Shown: in pieces, positions 39,515 through 50,284 of the stretch
Numbering within the stretch: the stretch's first letter is position 1
Layout of the letters: each line of letters begins with the position of its first letter
From: Gamsiella multidivaricata
Lineage: Eukaryota; Mortierellomycota; Mortierellomycetes; Mortierellales; Mortierellaceae
DNA: 64,000 bases
Assembly: GCF_025024155.1 (NCBI RefSeq)
Contig: NW_026251791.1
Span: forward strand, 1-64,000
Direction: 5' to 3'
Position numbers and translations under genes: made by a program
Notes under the pieces: model-generated
The model's database searches: none
What the model was told of the DNA's origin: nothing
Seen by the model: only the letters and a program-made list of their open reading frames with translations

Positions 39515-39841
39515 TGCGAGAATGAAGGTGCGGTGTGTGGAGTTCAGAGAGACGTGGGGAAACGAACGACAAGAATTTGCTCGATTGGCCGAGGTGTTTT
39601 ATACAGTCTATCCGCCAGTGGATAAGACATCATGCGAGCAACGAGAATCTTCTTGATACCTGCGCGCATTCATGCAAAAAATGGCCTTGGCGCATGAAGC
39701 CTGTGCCCATTTCCACATCCTGCAATTGTTCTGTTCTGAAGCACCAAGTTTATTCAAATTGGAAGTTGGTTGGAAAGCAGAAATATAAAAGAGTTATGAG
39801 AAGATAAAATTCATGGAGAACGTGGGCGAGAGAGCGTTTGT

Positions 39842-41161
39842 TCAAGCTCTCTTGGCCTTGCGACGCATCAGCTCAAGCATGAAGCTGTGACATTTCGGGT
39901 GCCTCTCATACGGTTCGAAAGGATCGCTGCCATCCACCACCAGCGTCGCCATGTTCTTAACCAGGTAGTCCAGCGCAGACTCCTTGACCTTCTCGAACGA
40001 ACACCCGATCGTGAAGAGCATCTGCAAGGCATTGTTCTGGTTGATCCCATCCGTCACCGCCTGCTCGCAGCGCGTTCGCAGATCCGTCATTCCGTAATAG
40101 TCAGTCGCAACCAAGAGTTCCTCCCACGTCACATCCTTGAACTTCCAAGGTGACTCCGAGGCCAGCGGGTTCCAGCGGATCGACTCTTGCTGCATCTTGG
40201 CCCCGCGCAGAGTCTGGGACACGAGCTGGCTCTCAGAGGTGCAGATGGCATGCATGCTTGCGTCGGCTGAGCGTTCGATCTCACCAGTGTAGATGTATCG
40301 CAGCATCACACAGAAGGTGGCCAGTGAGAACTTGTCGACAGGGACGGTCAGGATTGCCGAGCTGCCAATGTCGCTGCGGAAATCGACGGATAATGGCGTC
40401 CAGGATCTCTCGCTGGATGTGCTCTCGAGATCGCCTGCGTCTCTGTCCTTGGCCTCGTCTTTGGCATCGGCCTCGATGCGCTCTGCAAACTTCTTGTAGC
40501 GGGAGATGATGGCGCGGTGGGCCCAGAGACCGGTGTTCAGATGCGTCTTGTCCTTGTCAGAGTCAAAAATGAAACAGGTGTCGACCGAATGCATGTCCTT
40601 GAGGAGGACCTTCATGGTGTCGACGTTCTCAACCACTGGCTCTGAAGGTGGCTCCTGTTTCCTACTCAGCTCTGCGCTGGTAGAGAAGACCAGGTCGAAG
40701 GAGTACATGCCATTGTGGAGGGCATTGTCGACATCGATATTTCCTAGCGCTGTTGCATTGTATTCATCGGTATAAGCTTTGTTTTTTCTTTTCTGTTTGC
40801 AACGCGAGTACGAACAAGGATCTCTACCTTGGACAGCACTTCCGCTTTGCAGGGAAGAACCATTGATGTCGACTGAGGTGTAGGCTGCCTTGTTCTTATG
40901 AGGCACAATATGCAACGAGCTAAACTGACTCAAATTCGTAGGGGAAACTCCACAGTAACTGCAATAATTCGATGACCCGTTATACTTTTGAAGGCTCACG
41001 GTAAGAGTGTTGCCTTGTCGGGTCAAGGTTACTGTCCATTGCAAGTTTCCGAAGATGCTAGTTCGCACACTAGCAGTGTTGCCAGGAGACTTCATTGCGA
41101 GGATGGGTGAATCGACGCAAAGGACGACCTCTGTCATGCGATCAACTCTAAGAGAGGACAT
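39842..41161 (-). CDS. BTB-domain protein, array copy 2
   Basis: Exons (minus) 41161-40828 and 40743-39842, giving 411 residues. The 84-bp intron has a length divisible by three and again reads through. The start is the ATG of MSSLRVDRMTEVV, aligning with the sister copies; the longer open frame upstream contains a poly-Phe run from an A-tract and is not credible. Module order matches copy 1 (SPILAMKSPGNTA; DTCFIFDSDKDK; LWAHRAIISRYKKF; FSLATFCVMLRYIYTGEIE; ELLVATDYYGMTDL). A central block (about 110 residues from AELSRKQEPP on) is nearly identical to copy 6, and the intron is too. Confidence 0.88.
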   Translation of the reverse strand: MSSLRVDRMTEVVLCVDSPILAMKSPGNTASVRTSIFGNLQWTVTLTRQGNTLTVSLQKYNGSSNYCSYCGVSPTNLSQFSSLHIVPHKNKAAYTSVDINGSSLQSGSAVQGRDPCSYSRCKQKRKNKAYTDEYNATALGNIDVDNALHNGMYSFDLVFSTSAELSRKQEPPSEPVVENVDTMKVLLKDMHSVDTCFIFDSDKDKTHLNTGLWAHRAIISRYKKFAERIEADAKDEAKDRDAGDLESTSSERSWTPLSVDFRSDIGSSAILTVPVDKFSLATFCVMLRYIYTGEIERSADASMHAICTSESQLVSQTLRGAKMQQESIRWNPLASESPWKFKDVTWEELLVATDYYGMTDLRTRCEQAVTDGINQNNALQMLFTIGCSFEKVKESALDYLVKNMATLVVDGSDPFEPYERHPKCHSFMLELMRRKAKRA

Positions 41162-41621
41162 CGTAGGGAAAGGAGTGCAGAAATCTGGACGAAGGAAGTT
41201 GCGAGAAAAAAAAAAAAAAAGGGCAGCAAAGACGGCAAAGACAACTTTTTCTGTGTGCCACCCCTGTTGGTCAGATGTATGCGCTGCACCCATTGCTCAT
41301 CAACATCTTGCTGTCTAGTACTCACTCTCATAACAGGCAGGAGGGCTAGGTCCAGGCGCAGGTGCTTTGTAAACCATTAGACATCGAAGATTAGACCCAC
41401 TGCGGTTGTCATTGACAGCAGGGGAATATTTTTATTGCAGTTGCCGTCAACACATTCAAGAAAGCTGATCTGAAAGAATATCCATCTTTCTGAGATGCAG
41501 AGGGGAGAAGTGAGAGAAAAAAGTAAAAAGTAAAGATAAACTGATCTGCCGTATCCAACGTCAGCCACGAGTGCCGGATAGCTCTTGAAAAAGCCTCCCT
41601 GCATAGCCCTTTCAGGCCTTC
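41162..41621. other. Intergenic in BTB array
   Basis: It holds the copy 2 promoter, with an A-run at about 41204-41220, and the 3' flank of copy 3. The sequence just upstream of copy 2 resembles that upstream of copy 6, so the duplicated unit included promoter DNA. Short frames only. Confidence 0.5.
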
Positions 41622-42904
41622 TCAGGCCTTCTTGCTCTTCCGACGCATCAGCTCAACCAAGTTGCTGTAGCAATCCGGATGATACTGGAAAGACGAAAAC
41701 GGGTCCTTGTTTTCCAACATCAGTTCCGACATGTTGTTGGCTAGAAAATCCAGTGCTGATTCCTTGACCTTCTCAAACTTGCTCCCAACCGTAAACAGCG
41801 TCTGCACCGCATTGTGCTTGTCAAGTTTGTCCACCACTGCAAGCTCGCTGTAAGCTCGCAGATCTGCCACTCCATAATAGTCCGCCAAAACTAGCAGCTC
41901 ATCCCAGTCCACTTCCTTCAGCTTCCACGGAGAGTCTGCATCCAGTGGGTTCCAGCTGATAGACTCCTGTTCAGCTTTGGCTCCACGGAAGGTTCGGTAC
42001 ACAAGATGGCTCTCCGTGGTACAGATCGCATGTTGGCTGGTGTCGGGGGAACGCTCGATGTCACCCGTGTAGATGTATCGAAGCATCACACAAAACGAAG
42101 CCAGCGAGAACTTGTGGACAGGGACGGTCAGAACAGTGGAACCCAAGTCGTCGCGGATCTCGTCCGCCGAGGAGCCTTCCTCGTCGCTTAAATCCTTTTC
42201 CTTGGCGTCTTCTAGGATCCGCTTCGCAAACTGCTCGTAGCGTGAAAGGACAGCACGGTGCGCCCACAGGCCAGCATTCAACCGTGTCTTATCCTTTTCC
42301 GCGTCAAAGATGAAACAGGTATCGACCGAGTGCATATCCTTGAGCAGAACCTTCATCATCTCGGTACTCTTGAACTCTGGCTGTGCTGTCAGGACCGGCT
42401 GTGGTTTCTGAATCGACTTCCAGAAAGGCTCTTGCTGAACGGAGAGCACGACATCGAAGCAGTACTTATCCCCGTGAAGGACCTTGTCGACATCGATAAT
42501 TCCTAGTATCAGTGGCATTAGTTAATATCCGTAAAGTAGCTATATAGTCCTTGGTATGCAACACGCATGTACCAAGGCTCGGTACCGTAAACGCCGTTTT
42601 TGTCCCTCAAATTCGCATTATCAATGGTGGTAGAAGAGCAGGCATCTCTTTTCATGCGAGGAATAATATGCAGCGACTTGTACACAAGACTGTCCTGGTC
42701 GGTGAAAGTGGGGAAACCGGAGAAGACCTTCTTCAGATTCACAGAAAGAATGTTGTCTATCCGCGTCCAAGCCACGACCCACCGCTGGGCATTGATAGGG
42801 CTATCCTCGATCCTGGCAGTGTTTCCGGGGGGTGTCGCAGCTAGGATGGGGGATTCGATGCTGAGCACCACCTCCTGCACTTGCTGTGAGGCGATGGTAG
42901 CCAT
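41622..42904 (-). CDS. BTB-domain protein, array copy 3
   Basis: Exons (minus) 42904-42586 and 42502-41622, giving 399 residues. The 83-bp intron sits at the same place and phase (1) as in the sister copies, here not divisible by three. The N-terminal module has VVLSIESPILAATPPGNTA and SLVYKSLHIIPRMKR. The BTB part has DTCFIFDAEKDK, LWAHRAVLSRYEQFAKRI, FSLASFCVMLRYIYTGDIE and ELLVLADYYGVADL, ending LMRRKSKKA. The acidic insert inside the fold is shorter than in copy 2. Function is unknown beyond the fold. Confidence 0.88.
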
Positions 42905-43296
42905 AGTGCGGTGCAGTGTCAAAGGTAGTGTGGTAAGAGGAGGATGTTGGTCCAACGTCGAGTGTCTTTCAGATTAAGTCATCGTGTGTGCGATTTCTCA
43001 CGTGTAGCGTCCGAAGGGCTCAATTCCCTAGTATAAACTGCGTACAAGAATGCATACACTGGGCTCTGTAAAAAAGACGCGACATGTTTACCTTTATTAC
43101 CTAGTATCACAAAAAAATAAAAGAATAAAGAGGAGAAGCAACGAACAAAATGGCATTCATGTTCCTGGACGCGACTGGTGCAAATATTTGCATAAAGAGA
43201 TATGCAAAAAGAAAAAAAGAAGAGAAAAGAAAAAAAGCGGAGCGATGACCGACACGGCCAGTCAAGACCGCAATAAGCAGCTATTGCTCCAGGTGC
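42905..43296. other. Intergenic in BTB array
   Basis: Copy 3 promoter side and the ragged 3' edge of the degraded copy 4. A/G-rich runs occur around 43190-43240. No gene supported. Confidence 0.45.
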
Positions 43297-44340
43297 TCAA
43301 GGAACCGGCATATGTAGTTCACTGTCGAGAGGCCTTGTATAAGTTTTCTCTGGTCCATATGTCTCCAGCTGGCAAAACTCCGACTGTTGCAGCTTCTGTT
43401 TCCTGTTCCTGGATCCATGGTCGTCCTGCTGCTCAGCGGTATCCTCGATCACGCAAACTGCACATTGATTCGCCTCGGCGGAAAGCTTTACCTCGACTGT
43501 GTAAGTGTACGAGAGAAGGACGCAGGCAGTTGCCAGCTTGAAATCCAGGAGGAGTATCATCAGTAGCGCGGGTCTGCTCTCTTTGGGTAAAAAGAGTTGG
43601 CGATGGCGACATCGGTCTACCGGCGAAGGCGTCATTGTCGACATCGTAGGTATCCGTCTGTTCATCCTCCTCCATATCTTCTTCATGCTCCTCAGAGCTA
43701 TCATCCTCCTCATAGTTACCACCATCATCATCATCCTCATCGTCCTCACAATCCTCGCCGTAGTCGCAGGTGTCGTTGTTGTCACGCTTGCTCTTGATGT
43801 AGCTTAAGCCCTTCATCGAAACCCTTGTAGCGCGAGAGCGCAGAGCGGTGAGCACTGACGCCAACATCCGAGTCAGTCTTCTCCTTTCTTGCGGCGAAGA
43901 CAAACCAAACGTCAACCGAACCCCTGTCTCTGAGAAGAGTCTCCATTGTTTCGGTGTCTCCGCACTCTGTAATAAGCATTTATAATATGGGAATATGTGT
44001 CATGCGAATGAGAGAATAAAATAGCTAAATATCGCTTGCTTTAGACACCAGTTCCGGACTGCAGGAGAGTGCTATTGACGACACTTGAGGTGTGGTCTGT
44101 TAGGTTCATGTTGGACACGATATGCAACGAACTGTAGACGTCCTTGTCAGATGTTCCTGTAGTATGTGACATAATGGCGTCTGTGGACGCTCACAGCAAG
44201 AACGTCGTGTACTCACTCGTACCAGGATGGTGACCCAGTACCAGTCTCTGGTGTCACTGGTTAAGAAGGCGACAGTGTTGCTGGGGGGGCTGTCGCAGCA
44301 AGCACGGGCGATCTGATGCCGAGCACGACCTCTTGTGTTT
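43297..44340 (-). pseudogene. BTB-domain gene relic, array copy 4
   Basis: Family signatures survive in different frames: IRSPVLAATAP-like near 44300, SVDVWFVFAARKEKTDSDVGVSAHRSALSRYKGF (43947-43840), a long acidic block (43780-43650), and FKLATACVLLSYTYTVEVKLS (about 43540-43490). After that the C-terminal third (the usual ELLVAADYYG helix and the LMRRKA end) is missing. Stops interrupt the N-terminal module. The copy is dead. Confidence 0.8.
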
Positions 44341-44603
44341 AGTACGCTGTAGAAGTGGATATATGGTGCGGACGGGAATGCGGAGTGCGACGGTGAAGGA
44401 AATAATGAAAGACGAAGGGAGGAAGGATAGTAGGTGGCGGCTGTGGCCAGCGCGCAAGTTTATTTCCTAAACTCATAGGAAGAAAATGCATCAGAGGCAA
44501 CCGAGGTTATCCCTCCTCCTGCGGCTGCAAAAAGACGATCATCACAAAAAATAAAAGAAAAAAAAAAAGAAGAAAAAAAAAAGAGTTGCCGCCGTAGTTC
44601 TTC

Positions 44604-45869
44604 TCAAACACTCGCGGCCTTGCGACGCATCAGCTCCAGTATTATGTTATGGCAAGCAGGCATATGCTTGTAAGACTGGAATGGATCCGCACCCTCCAAG
44701 AGCATTTCGGGCATGTTCTTGACAATATAATCCAGTGCCGACTCCTTGACACTCTCAAACTTGTCCCCAATTGTGAACAGGGTCTTGACCACGTTATTCT
44801 TGTTGATTGCGTGGATCACCGCGTCCTCACACTTGAGCCGCAAGCCTTCCATGTTGTAATGATCTGCCACGACCAAAAGTTCTTCCCAGGTCACATCCAC
44901 GAGCTTCAGAGAGTTTCGACTAGGAGAGCTCCAACGCACAGGTTCTTGCTGCTGCCTCTCCCACTGTAACCCCATTTCCTCTGGTCCGTCGAGGATCCTC
45001 CACAAGGCATGGCTCTTGGTGGTGGAAATAGCGTACTGGCTCGCATCAACGGAGAGGTTGATCTCGTCAGTGTAGATGTACCGTAACAGGACGCAGAAGG
45101 TGGCCAAAGTAAAACCGTGCATCGGAACTGTCAGCAGTTCGCGACTGTCATCCTCGGAAATGCCGTAGGGTGGGGGGAGACCCTTAGTCACGTCTTCGAG
45201 CTCGTCTTTGATGCTTTGGGTAAAGCGTATGAAGCGTGAGAGAATAGCGCGATGAGCCCAGAGACCATAATACAAGCGCGCCTTGTCCTTGCCAGACTCG
45301 AAGACAAAGCAGACATTAGCAGATCCCATGTCTTTGAGCAGGACCTTCATAGTGTCGCGAATCGATAAATCGGCATCGGGGTAATCAAGCTTCCTGGTCA
45401 GCTCCCTACTGAAAGAGAGCACAATGTCGAAGCAGTATTTATCTTTGTGGAGGACCGCGTTGACTTTGACCCTTCCTATTATTGATAGTCTCTTTACCGT
45501 TAGAACGTGTTCTTTCATATATTTAATCTATAGGACCTCAGGAGAGCAATTCTCACCTTTGATAGGAATTCTTCCTTCCAAAGCCCGGTTGTTGATTATG
45601 GTAGTGATAACTGCACCTCCTCTTGTGCGGGGGACGATATGCAGGAATCGATACGAATGGGAGTTGAGGCCTGGGGAGTAGCCAGGATGTCGGTACCACC
45701 GTATAATGAGATTGAGGAACTCGCCCTCTCTTATCAAGGCTACAGTCTCATCACAGTTGGTTTGGCTAGTCACTATCCTTGCAGCGTTGGAAGGAGGCGT
45801 CGTAGTGAGGACGGGCGACTCGATACTGAAAGTGAGCTCCGCGGCGTAGCGCGCAGTGAGGGTGAACAT
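44604..45869 (-). CDS. BTB-domain protein, array copy 5
   Basis: Exons (minus) 45869-45557 and 45475-44604, giving 394 residues. The 81-bp intron (AAG|GTGAGA donor) is in the shared phase-1 position. The start is the ATG of MFTLTARYAAELTF. The N-terminal module reads FSIESPVLTTTPPSNAARI and YRFLHIVPRTRGG. The BTB part reads NVCFVFESGKDKA, LWAHRAILSRFIRFTQSI, FTLATFCVLLRYIYTDEIN and ELLVVADHYNMEGL, ending LMRRKAASV. Protein divergence from copies 2 and 6 is large, so it is an older duplicate. No defect is seen. Confidence 0.87.
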
Positions 45870-46152
45870 GACAAGGATGGGATTGTGGTAAAGAAGATTG
45901 TGTAGTAGCTGAACTGGGGAAAAGGTGTGGAGGACCACGAAAGAGAGAAAGAGTGGTATCCGAAGTACTTACTCATTAGAGACTTGCGCTGCTCATGTAT
46001 GCATACACCCATTCTTCTTTGGTGCATTCAAACAGCGGTTGATTGGTCTGTGAGTACAGAGTAAACAGATGTTGTTCACTTTGCCCGTCCCCTAAACACC
46101 TAAGCTCAAATCAATTGGGCTATGCTCCTCCTTCAAAAGAAAATATAAAGAA

Positions 46153-46215
<63 letters not shown>

Positions 46216-46913
46216 CTGGATGAGAAAGAAGGACACCGCACCCTTCCACAACTACCACAATTGCCAAAAGGCACCTCGGCAAGAGGGTGTCATAATTGGA
46301 GTAGAAATAGAGTGGGGAGTGCTGGCTGGGAAAGTGGAAGAGGGCCCAAGGAAGTCAAGATCCTCCTGCGATGGTCGCTATCTTCCCTGCAATGAGAGCC
46401 ACGCGAGCATCGCTGGTCACCAATATCCGACTTTGTCCCTCCCAATTTCCCAAGTACCCATAAATTAATTTTTTGCGACCTGATGGTGAAGATGGAGAGG
46501 AGGAAGCTGAGGACTAAGGCTGCGATGGAGGAGCCACACAGTGTTTTCCCTAATTCTTTTTCTTTATCTTTTTCTGTCGCGAGCTCTTCACAGGCAGACC
46601 ACTAACCGTCCTTGTCTACTGGTACCGCGCGGCTTGCTAACCACTTCAGACGCCATGGAAGCGTACGGTAGACTCGAATGCTCTGCTTAGCTACAAAGGA
46701 TACCCGTTCAAAGCAACTTCCTCAGTTTATTGACGGCTCCAATCCATTTCCATAAGCATGTAGGCACGTGTCGAATGCGTGAAAAAAAATAATAAAAAAT
46801 ATGGATACGTCAAACATAGCATATCCAAACGTGATTCTGTGGGGACAATAAACCAAAGTGGTTCGTTAATGATGTTATCCCTTCAACTGCAAAATGAGCT
46901 TGCGCAGCTTTGT
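45870..46913. other. Intergenic in BTB array with GA microsatellite
   Basis: Promoter region of copy 5 and 3' flank of copy 6, about 1 kb. A GA dinucleotide tract (about 46155-46210, interrupted once) is the main landmark. The 141-codon frame through it is an artefact. No further BTB relic could be read here. Confidence 0.55.
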
Positions 46914-48233
46914 TTACGCGATCTTGGCCTTGCCACGCATCAGCTCAAGCATGAAGCTGTGGCATTTCGGGTGTGTCTCATACGGCTCGAAAGGATCGCT
47001 GCCACCATCCACCACCAGCGTCGCCATGTTCTCAACCAGGTAGTCCAGCGCAGACTCCTTGACCTTTTCGAACGAACACCCGATCGTGAAGAGCGTCTGC
47101 AAGGCATTGCTTTGGTTGATCTCATCAATCACCGCCTGCTCACAACGCGTCCGCAGATCCGTCACTCCGTAATAGTCCGCTGCAACCAAGAGCTCCTCCC
47201 AAGTCACATCCTTGAACTTCCAAGGCGACTCCGACTCCAATGGGCTCCAGCGGATCGACTCTTGCTGCGGCTTGGCCCCGCGAAGTGTCTGGGACACGAG
47301 CTGGCTCTCAGAGGTGCAGATGGCATGCTTGCTTGCGTCGGCTGAGCGTTCGATCTCACCAGTGTAGATGTATCGCAGCATCACACAGAAGGTGGCCAGT
47401 GAGAATTTCTCGACAGGGACGGTCAGAATCGCAGAGCTGCCAATGTCGCTGCGGAAATCGACGGATAATGGCGTCCAGGATCTCTCGCTGGATGTGCTCT
47501 CGAGATCGCCTGCGTCTCTGTCCTTGGCCTCGTCTTTGGCATCGGCCTCGATGCGCTCTGCAAACTTCTTGTAGCGGGAGATGATGGCGCGGTGGGCCCA
47601 GAGACCGGTGTTCAGATGCGTCTTGTCCTTGTCAGAGTCAAAAATGAAACAGGTGTCGACCGAGTGCATGTCCTTGAGGAGGACCTTCATGGTATCGACG
47701 TTCTCGACCACTGGCTCTGAAGGTGGCTCCTGTTTCCTACTCAGCTCTGCACCGATGAAGATCAGGTCGAAGGAGTACTTGCCATTGTGGAGGACTTTGT
47801 CAACATTGATATTCCCTAGCGTTGTCGTATTGTATCTATCGGTATAAGCTTTGTTTTTTCTTTTCTGTTTGCAACGCGAGTACGAACAAGGATCTCTACC
47901 TTGGACAGCACTTCCGCTTTGCAGGGAAGAACCATTGATGGTGATTGAGGCATAGGCTGCCTTGCTCTTGCGAGGCACAATATGCAGTGAGTTGAACTGG
48001 CTCATATTCGAAAAGTAAGCTCCACAGTTATAGCAATTGTTCGATGGCCCGCTATACTTTTGAAGGCTCACGGTAAGAGTGTTGTCTTGTCGGGTCAAGG
48101 TTACTGTCCATTGCAAGTTTCCGAAGATGCTAGTTCGCACACTAGCAGTGTTGCCAGGAGACTTTGCTGTGAGGATGGGTGAATTGATGCAGAGGGCGAA
48201 TGCTATTGCGCCAACAACTGTAAGAGAGGACAT
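46914..48233 (-). CDS. BTB-domain protein, array copy 6
   Basis: Exons (minus) 48233-47900 and 47815-46914, giving 411 residues, the same length as copy 2. The 84-bp intron is almost base-identical to that of copy 2. The start is MSSLTVVGAIAF. Domains are as in copy 2 (SPILTAKSPGNTA; DTCFIFDSDKDK; LWAHRAIISRYKKF; ELLVAADYYGVTDL). The N-terminal module and the C-terminal third have several substitutions against copy 2, whereas the middle block is nearly unchanged. That pattern fits gene conversion or very recent duplication with local divergence. Confidence 0.88.
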   Translation of the reverse strand: MSSLTVVGAIAFALCINSPILTAKSPGNTASVRTSIFGNLQWTVTLTRQDNTLTVSLQKYSGPSNNCYNCGAYFSNMSQFNSLHIVPRKSKAAYASITINGSSLQSGSAVQGRDPCSYSRCKQKRKNKAYTDRYNTTTLGNINVDKVLHNGKYSFDLIFIGAELSRKQEPPSEPVVENVDTMKVLLKDMHSVDTCFIFDSDKDKTHLNTGLWAHRAIISRYKKFAERIEADAKDEAKDRDAGDLESTSSERSWTPLSVDFRSDIGSSAILTVPVEKFSLATFCVMLRYIYTGEIERSADASKHAICTSESQLVSQTLRGAKPQQESIRWSPLESESPWKFKDVTWEELLVAADYYGVTDLRTRCEQAVIDEINQSNALQTLFTIGCSFEKVKESALDYLVENMATLVVDGGSDPFEPYETHPKCHSFMLELMRGKAKIA

Positions 48234-48439
48234 CGTAAGGAAAGGAGTGTAGAGACCTGGGCGATGGAAGCTGCGGGAAAAAAAGAAAAAAAAAGAAAAG
48301 GTGAAGACCACTTCTTACGCCCCACACTCGTGGATCAGCTTTATACCTTTTGATACTGTCACTGATGATCAGTATTGATGTCCTGATACGCGCCGCGCTC
48401 ATGAAGAGATTCGTATCTCCCAAAGATAGCAATCTGGAC

Positions 48440-49051
48440 CTTCTGGCCTTGTTGCTTTCATCGCAGGTTGGACCTCCAAATCGCCTAGGAATACGTTTAA
48501 TCTAGGCCGGCTGTGGTATCTGAATCAGTATTCAAAAGAGTTTATTATCTACATCGAGCACGATGTAGAAGCGACAACTCCCACCGACAAGGACCTATGT
48601 TGATCTTGGCATTCGTTAATAGTATAGAAACGAACACATTAATATAGGGAGTGACTCGCCTATCCTCGCGGTGTTGTCCATATCACAACCGAGCGCGTCC
48701 TACCTTCAATAGCATCCTTACGATGTAACAAATGATACCCATGGACCTGTACACATTCTCTACTAGATAGTCAAAGTGAGAATGATGATGCCTTGAAACA
48801 CGCACGGAGAAGGCGTCGTTGCTGCGCATCAAGACAACGATCTGGCAGTACATTCCAAGGAGTGCCTAATCCATGCGAGAGTCGTATTCATCAAAGCCCG
48901 GTGTGGATGAATCGGCTGTAAGGCACATCACGACCGTGTTGCTTTGGTCATCGTCGACTCTGATGTCGCTCACCACAACTTTTCCCCGTTCGTATGCTCG
49001 CACGATGCGTGTGAACATTTGTTCAGATACTTCGCTTCTTGTTGTCGCCAT
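48440..49051 (-). pseudogene. BTB-family relic, array copy 7 (5' part)
   Basis: Minus-strand translation in shifting frames recalls the N-terminal half of the sister genes. VYRSMGIICYIVR (near 48740) matches the VYKSLHIIPRMKR position of copy 3. A later stretch, LVGGSCRFYIVLDV and ILIQIPQP (about 48600-48510), matches VLHGDKYCFDVVLSV and IQKPQP. An ATG-led 61-codon frame at 49051-48866 may be the former start. The BTB part is absent. The similarity is weak and was judged by eye. Confidence 0.5.
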
Positions 49052-49224
49052 GATGAATGTTATTATTATGTTAAATGCTATGCTCAATGCTAGTCTAGTC
49101 CATGAAGCCAAAAACCAAAAATAACCCCCCCCCAAAAAAAAAAAAATGCTGTGCGTAGAGCCCCTTCAAATCTTCTGTTCCACAGACCCTGCCGCGCCAT
49201 GTTCAGCTGTGCACAATACGACCC

Positions 49225-49261
<37 letters not shown>

Positions 49262-49601
49262 AATGCGAATTAATTGCATAATCAACAGGAAGGTAATTCC
49301 TCCAGCTATCGCAAACGGCCTTTAAACGTTACGCGCATCCCCGACATGGTGCTTCTGTCGAGCATGCTGTCGAAAATTATCATATCCTCCAATAAACCGA
49401 ATTGGATTTCCGGGGCATCCCTCCCACACCACCGGACTCGTTCGATGATCTTGCGCGCCAGGGATCGTCTAATAGGAGGGTTTTTTTTTTTTTTTTTTTT
49501 TTTTTGCATATCATTAGCATTAACATCGACATCAAAGGATTGCATCCAAATCCAGACATTGATTAATGAGTACATATCTCGCTGCGATCGAAAAGCAGGT
49601 C
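49052..49601. other. Intergenic with long A- and T-runs
   Basis: Contains an A-run at about 49228-49260 and a T-run at about 49482-49505, each within otherwise ordinary sequence. No gene is supported. The region marks the right edge of the BTB array. Confidence 0.55.
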
Positions 49602-50004
49602 CTATTTCTCAAGTACCTTGGAGAGCTCTTGGATGCGATCTTGCCACTCCTTGCGTGTGTGCGCCGTAATCTCGACCTGGATATTACTCTGACTTGACGT
49701 CGTATCGAGTCGCTCTGCCAGGCTCATAGCCTCCTGAAAGTAGTGACATGCCAAGAACCCCTCCTAAAGAAACCCAGCAATTGTTGTTTTTTTGTCAGAC
49801 GAAAGTGTGCGTTTGAACGAATTGTAAGTGAGTACGGAGTTTTTTTTTTTGTTTCTAGAGATGTTAACGCTTCACTCGGATGGCAAGTCGATTGGATGAG
49901 CCGGTTGATTCATCGCGATCTGATGTATTTACAATGTAGTAGCAAATATCCTTTGGGACCACGGGTGCTGGTTTCTCTGCGAAAAAGTATGAAAGCAGAC
50001 CCAT
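49602..50004 (-). CDS. Small two-exon protein, 77 residues, unknown
   Basis: Exon 1 is 50004-49933 (MGLLSYFFAEKPAPVV...), exon 2 is 49763-49602, with a 169-bp GT-AG intron and a phase-0 join. Exon 2 (FLACHYFQEAMSLAERL ... IQVEITAHTRKEWQDRIQEL) is too short to stand out as an open frame but is clearly protein-like, amphipathic and helical. It has no signal peptide or membrane segment. No family is recognised. An extra small exon inside the intron is possible. Confidence 0.55.
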
Positions 50005-50284
50005 TGCTGATGAGGACGATCGTTTGTATTGGAATGAGCGAGTGAATAGGTGAATGAATGGGTTCGGCAGGGTGTTCTCACATCGCTTTGCTACTCCGAG
50101 GAACGTTGGAACAGTCACCTTCAACAGCAAAAGGCACGCCACCAATTTTCAGGGGCAGGATCCTTCTCCACAAGGTTCAATTGAGTATCAAAATGTAGAA
50201 CTGGCGCTGCTTTAGAATATACATCAAATAATAACGCAGGGCACCCCTCCACTTCCGGTACCGTCCCGTCTCTTCTGCCAACTC

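Noticed and set aside
41162..41293. N-terminal extension of BTB copy 2 with a poly-Phe run
   Set aside because: Encoded by an A-tract in the promoter; sister genes start at the internal Met.
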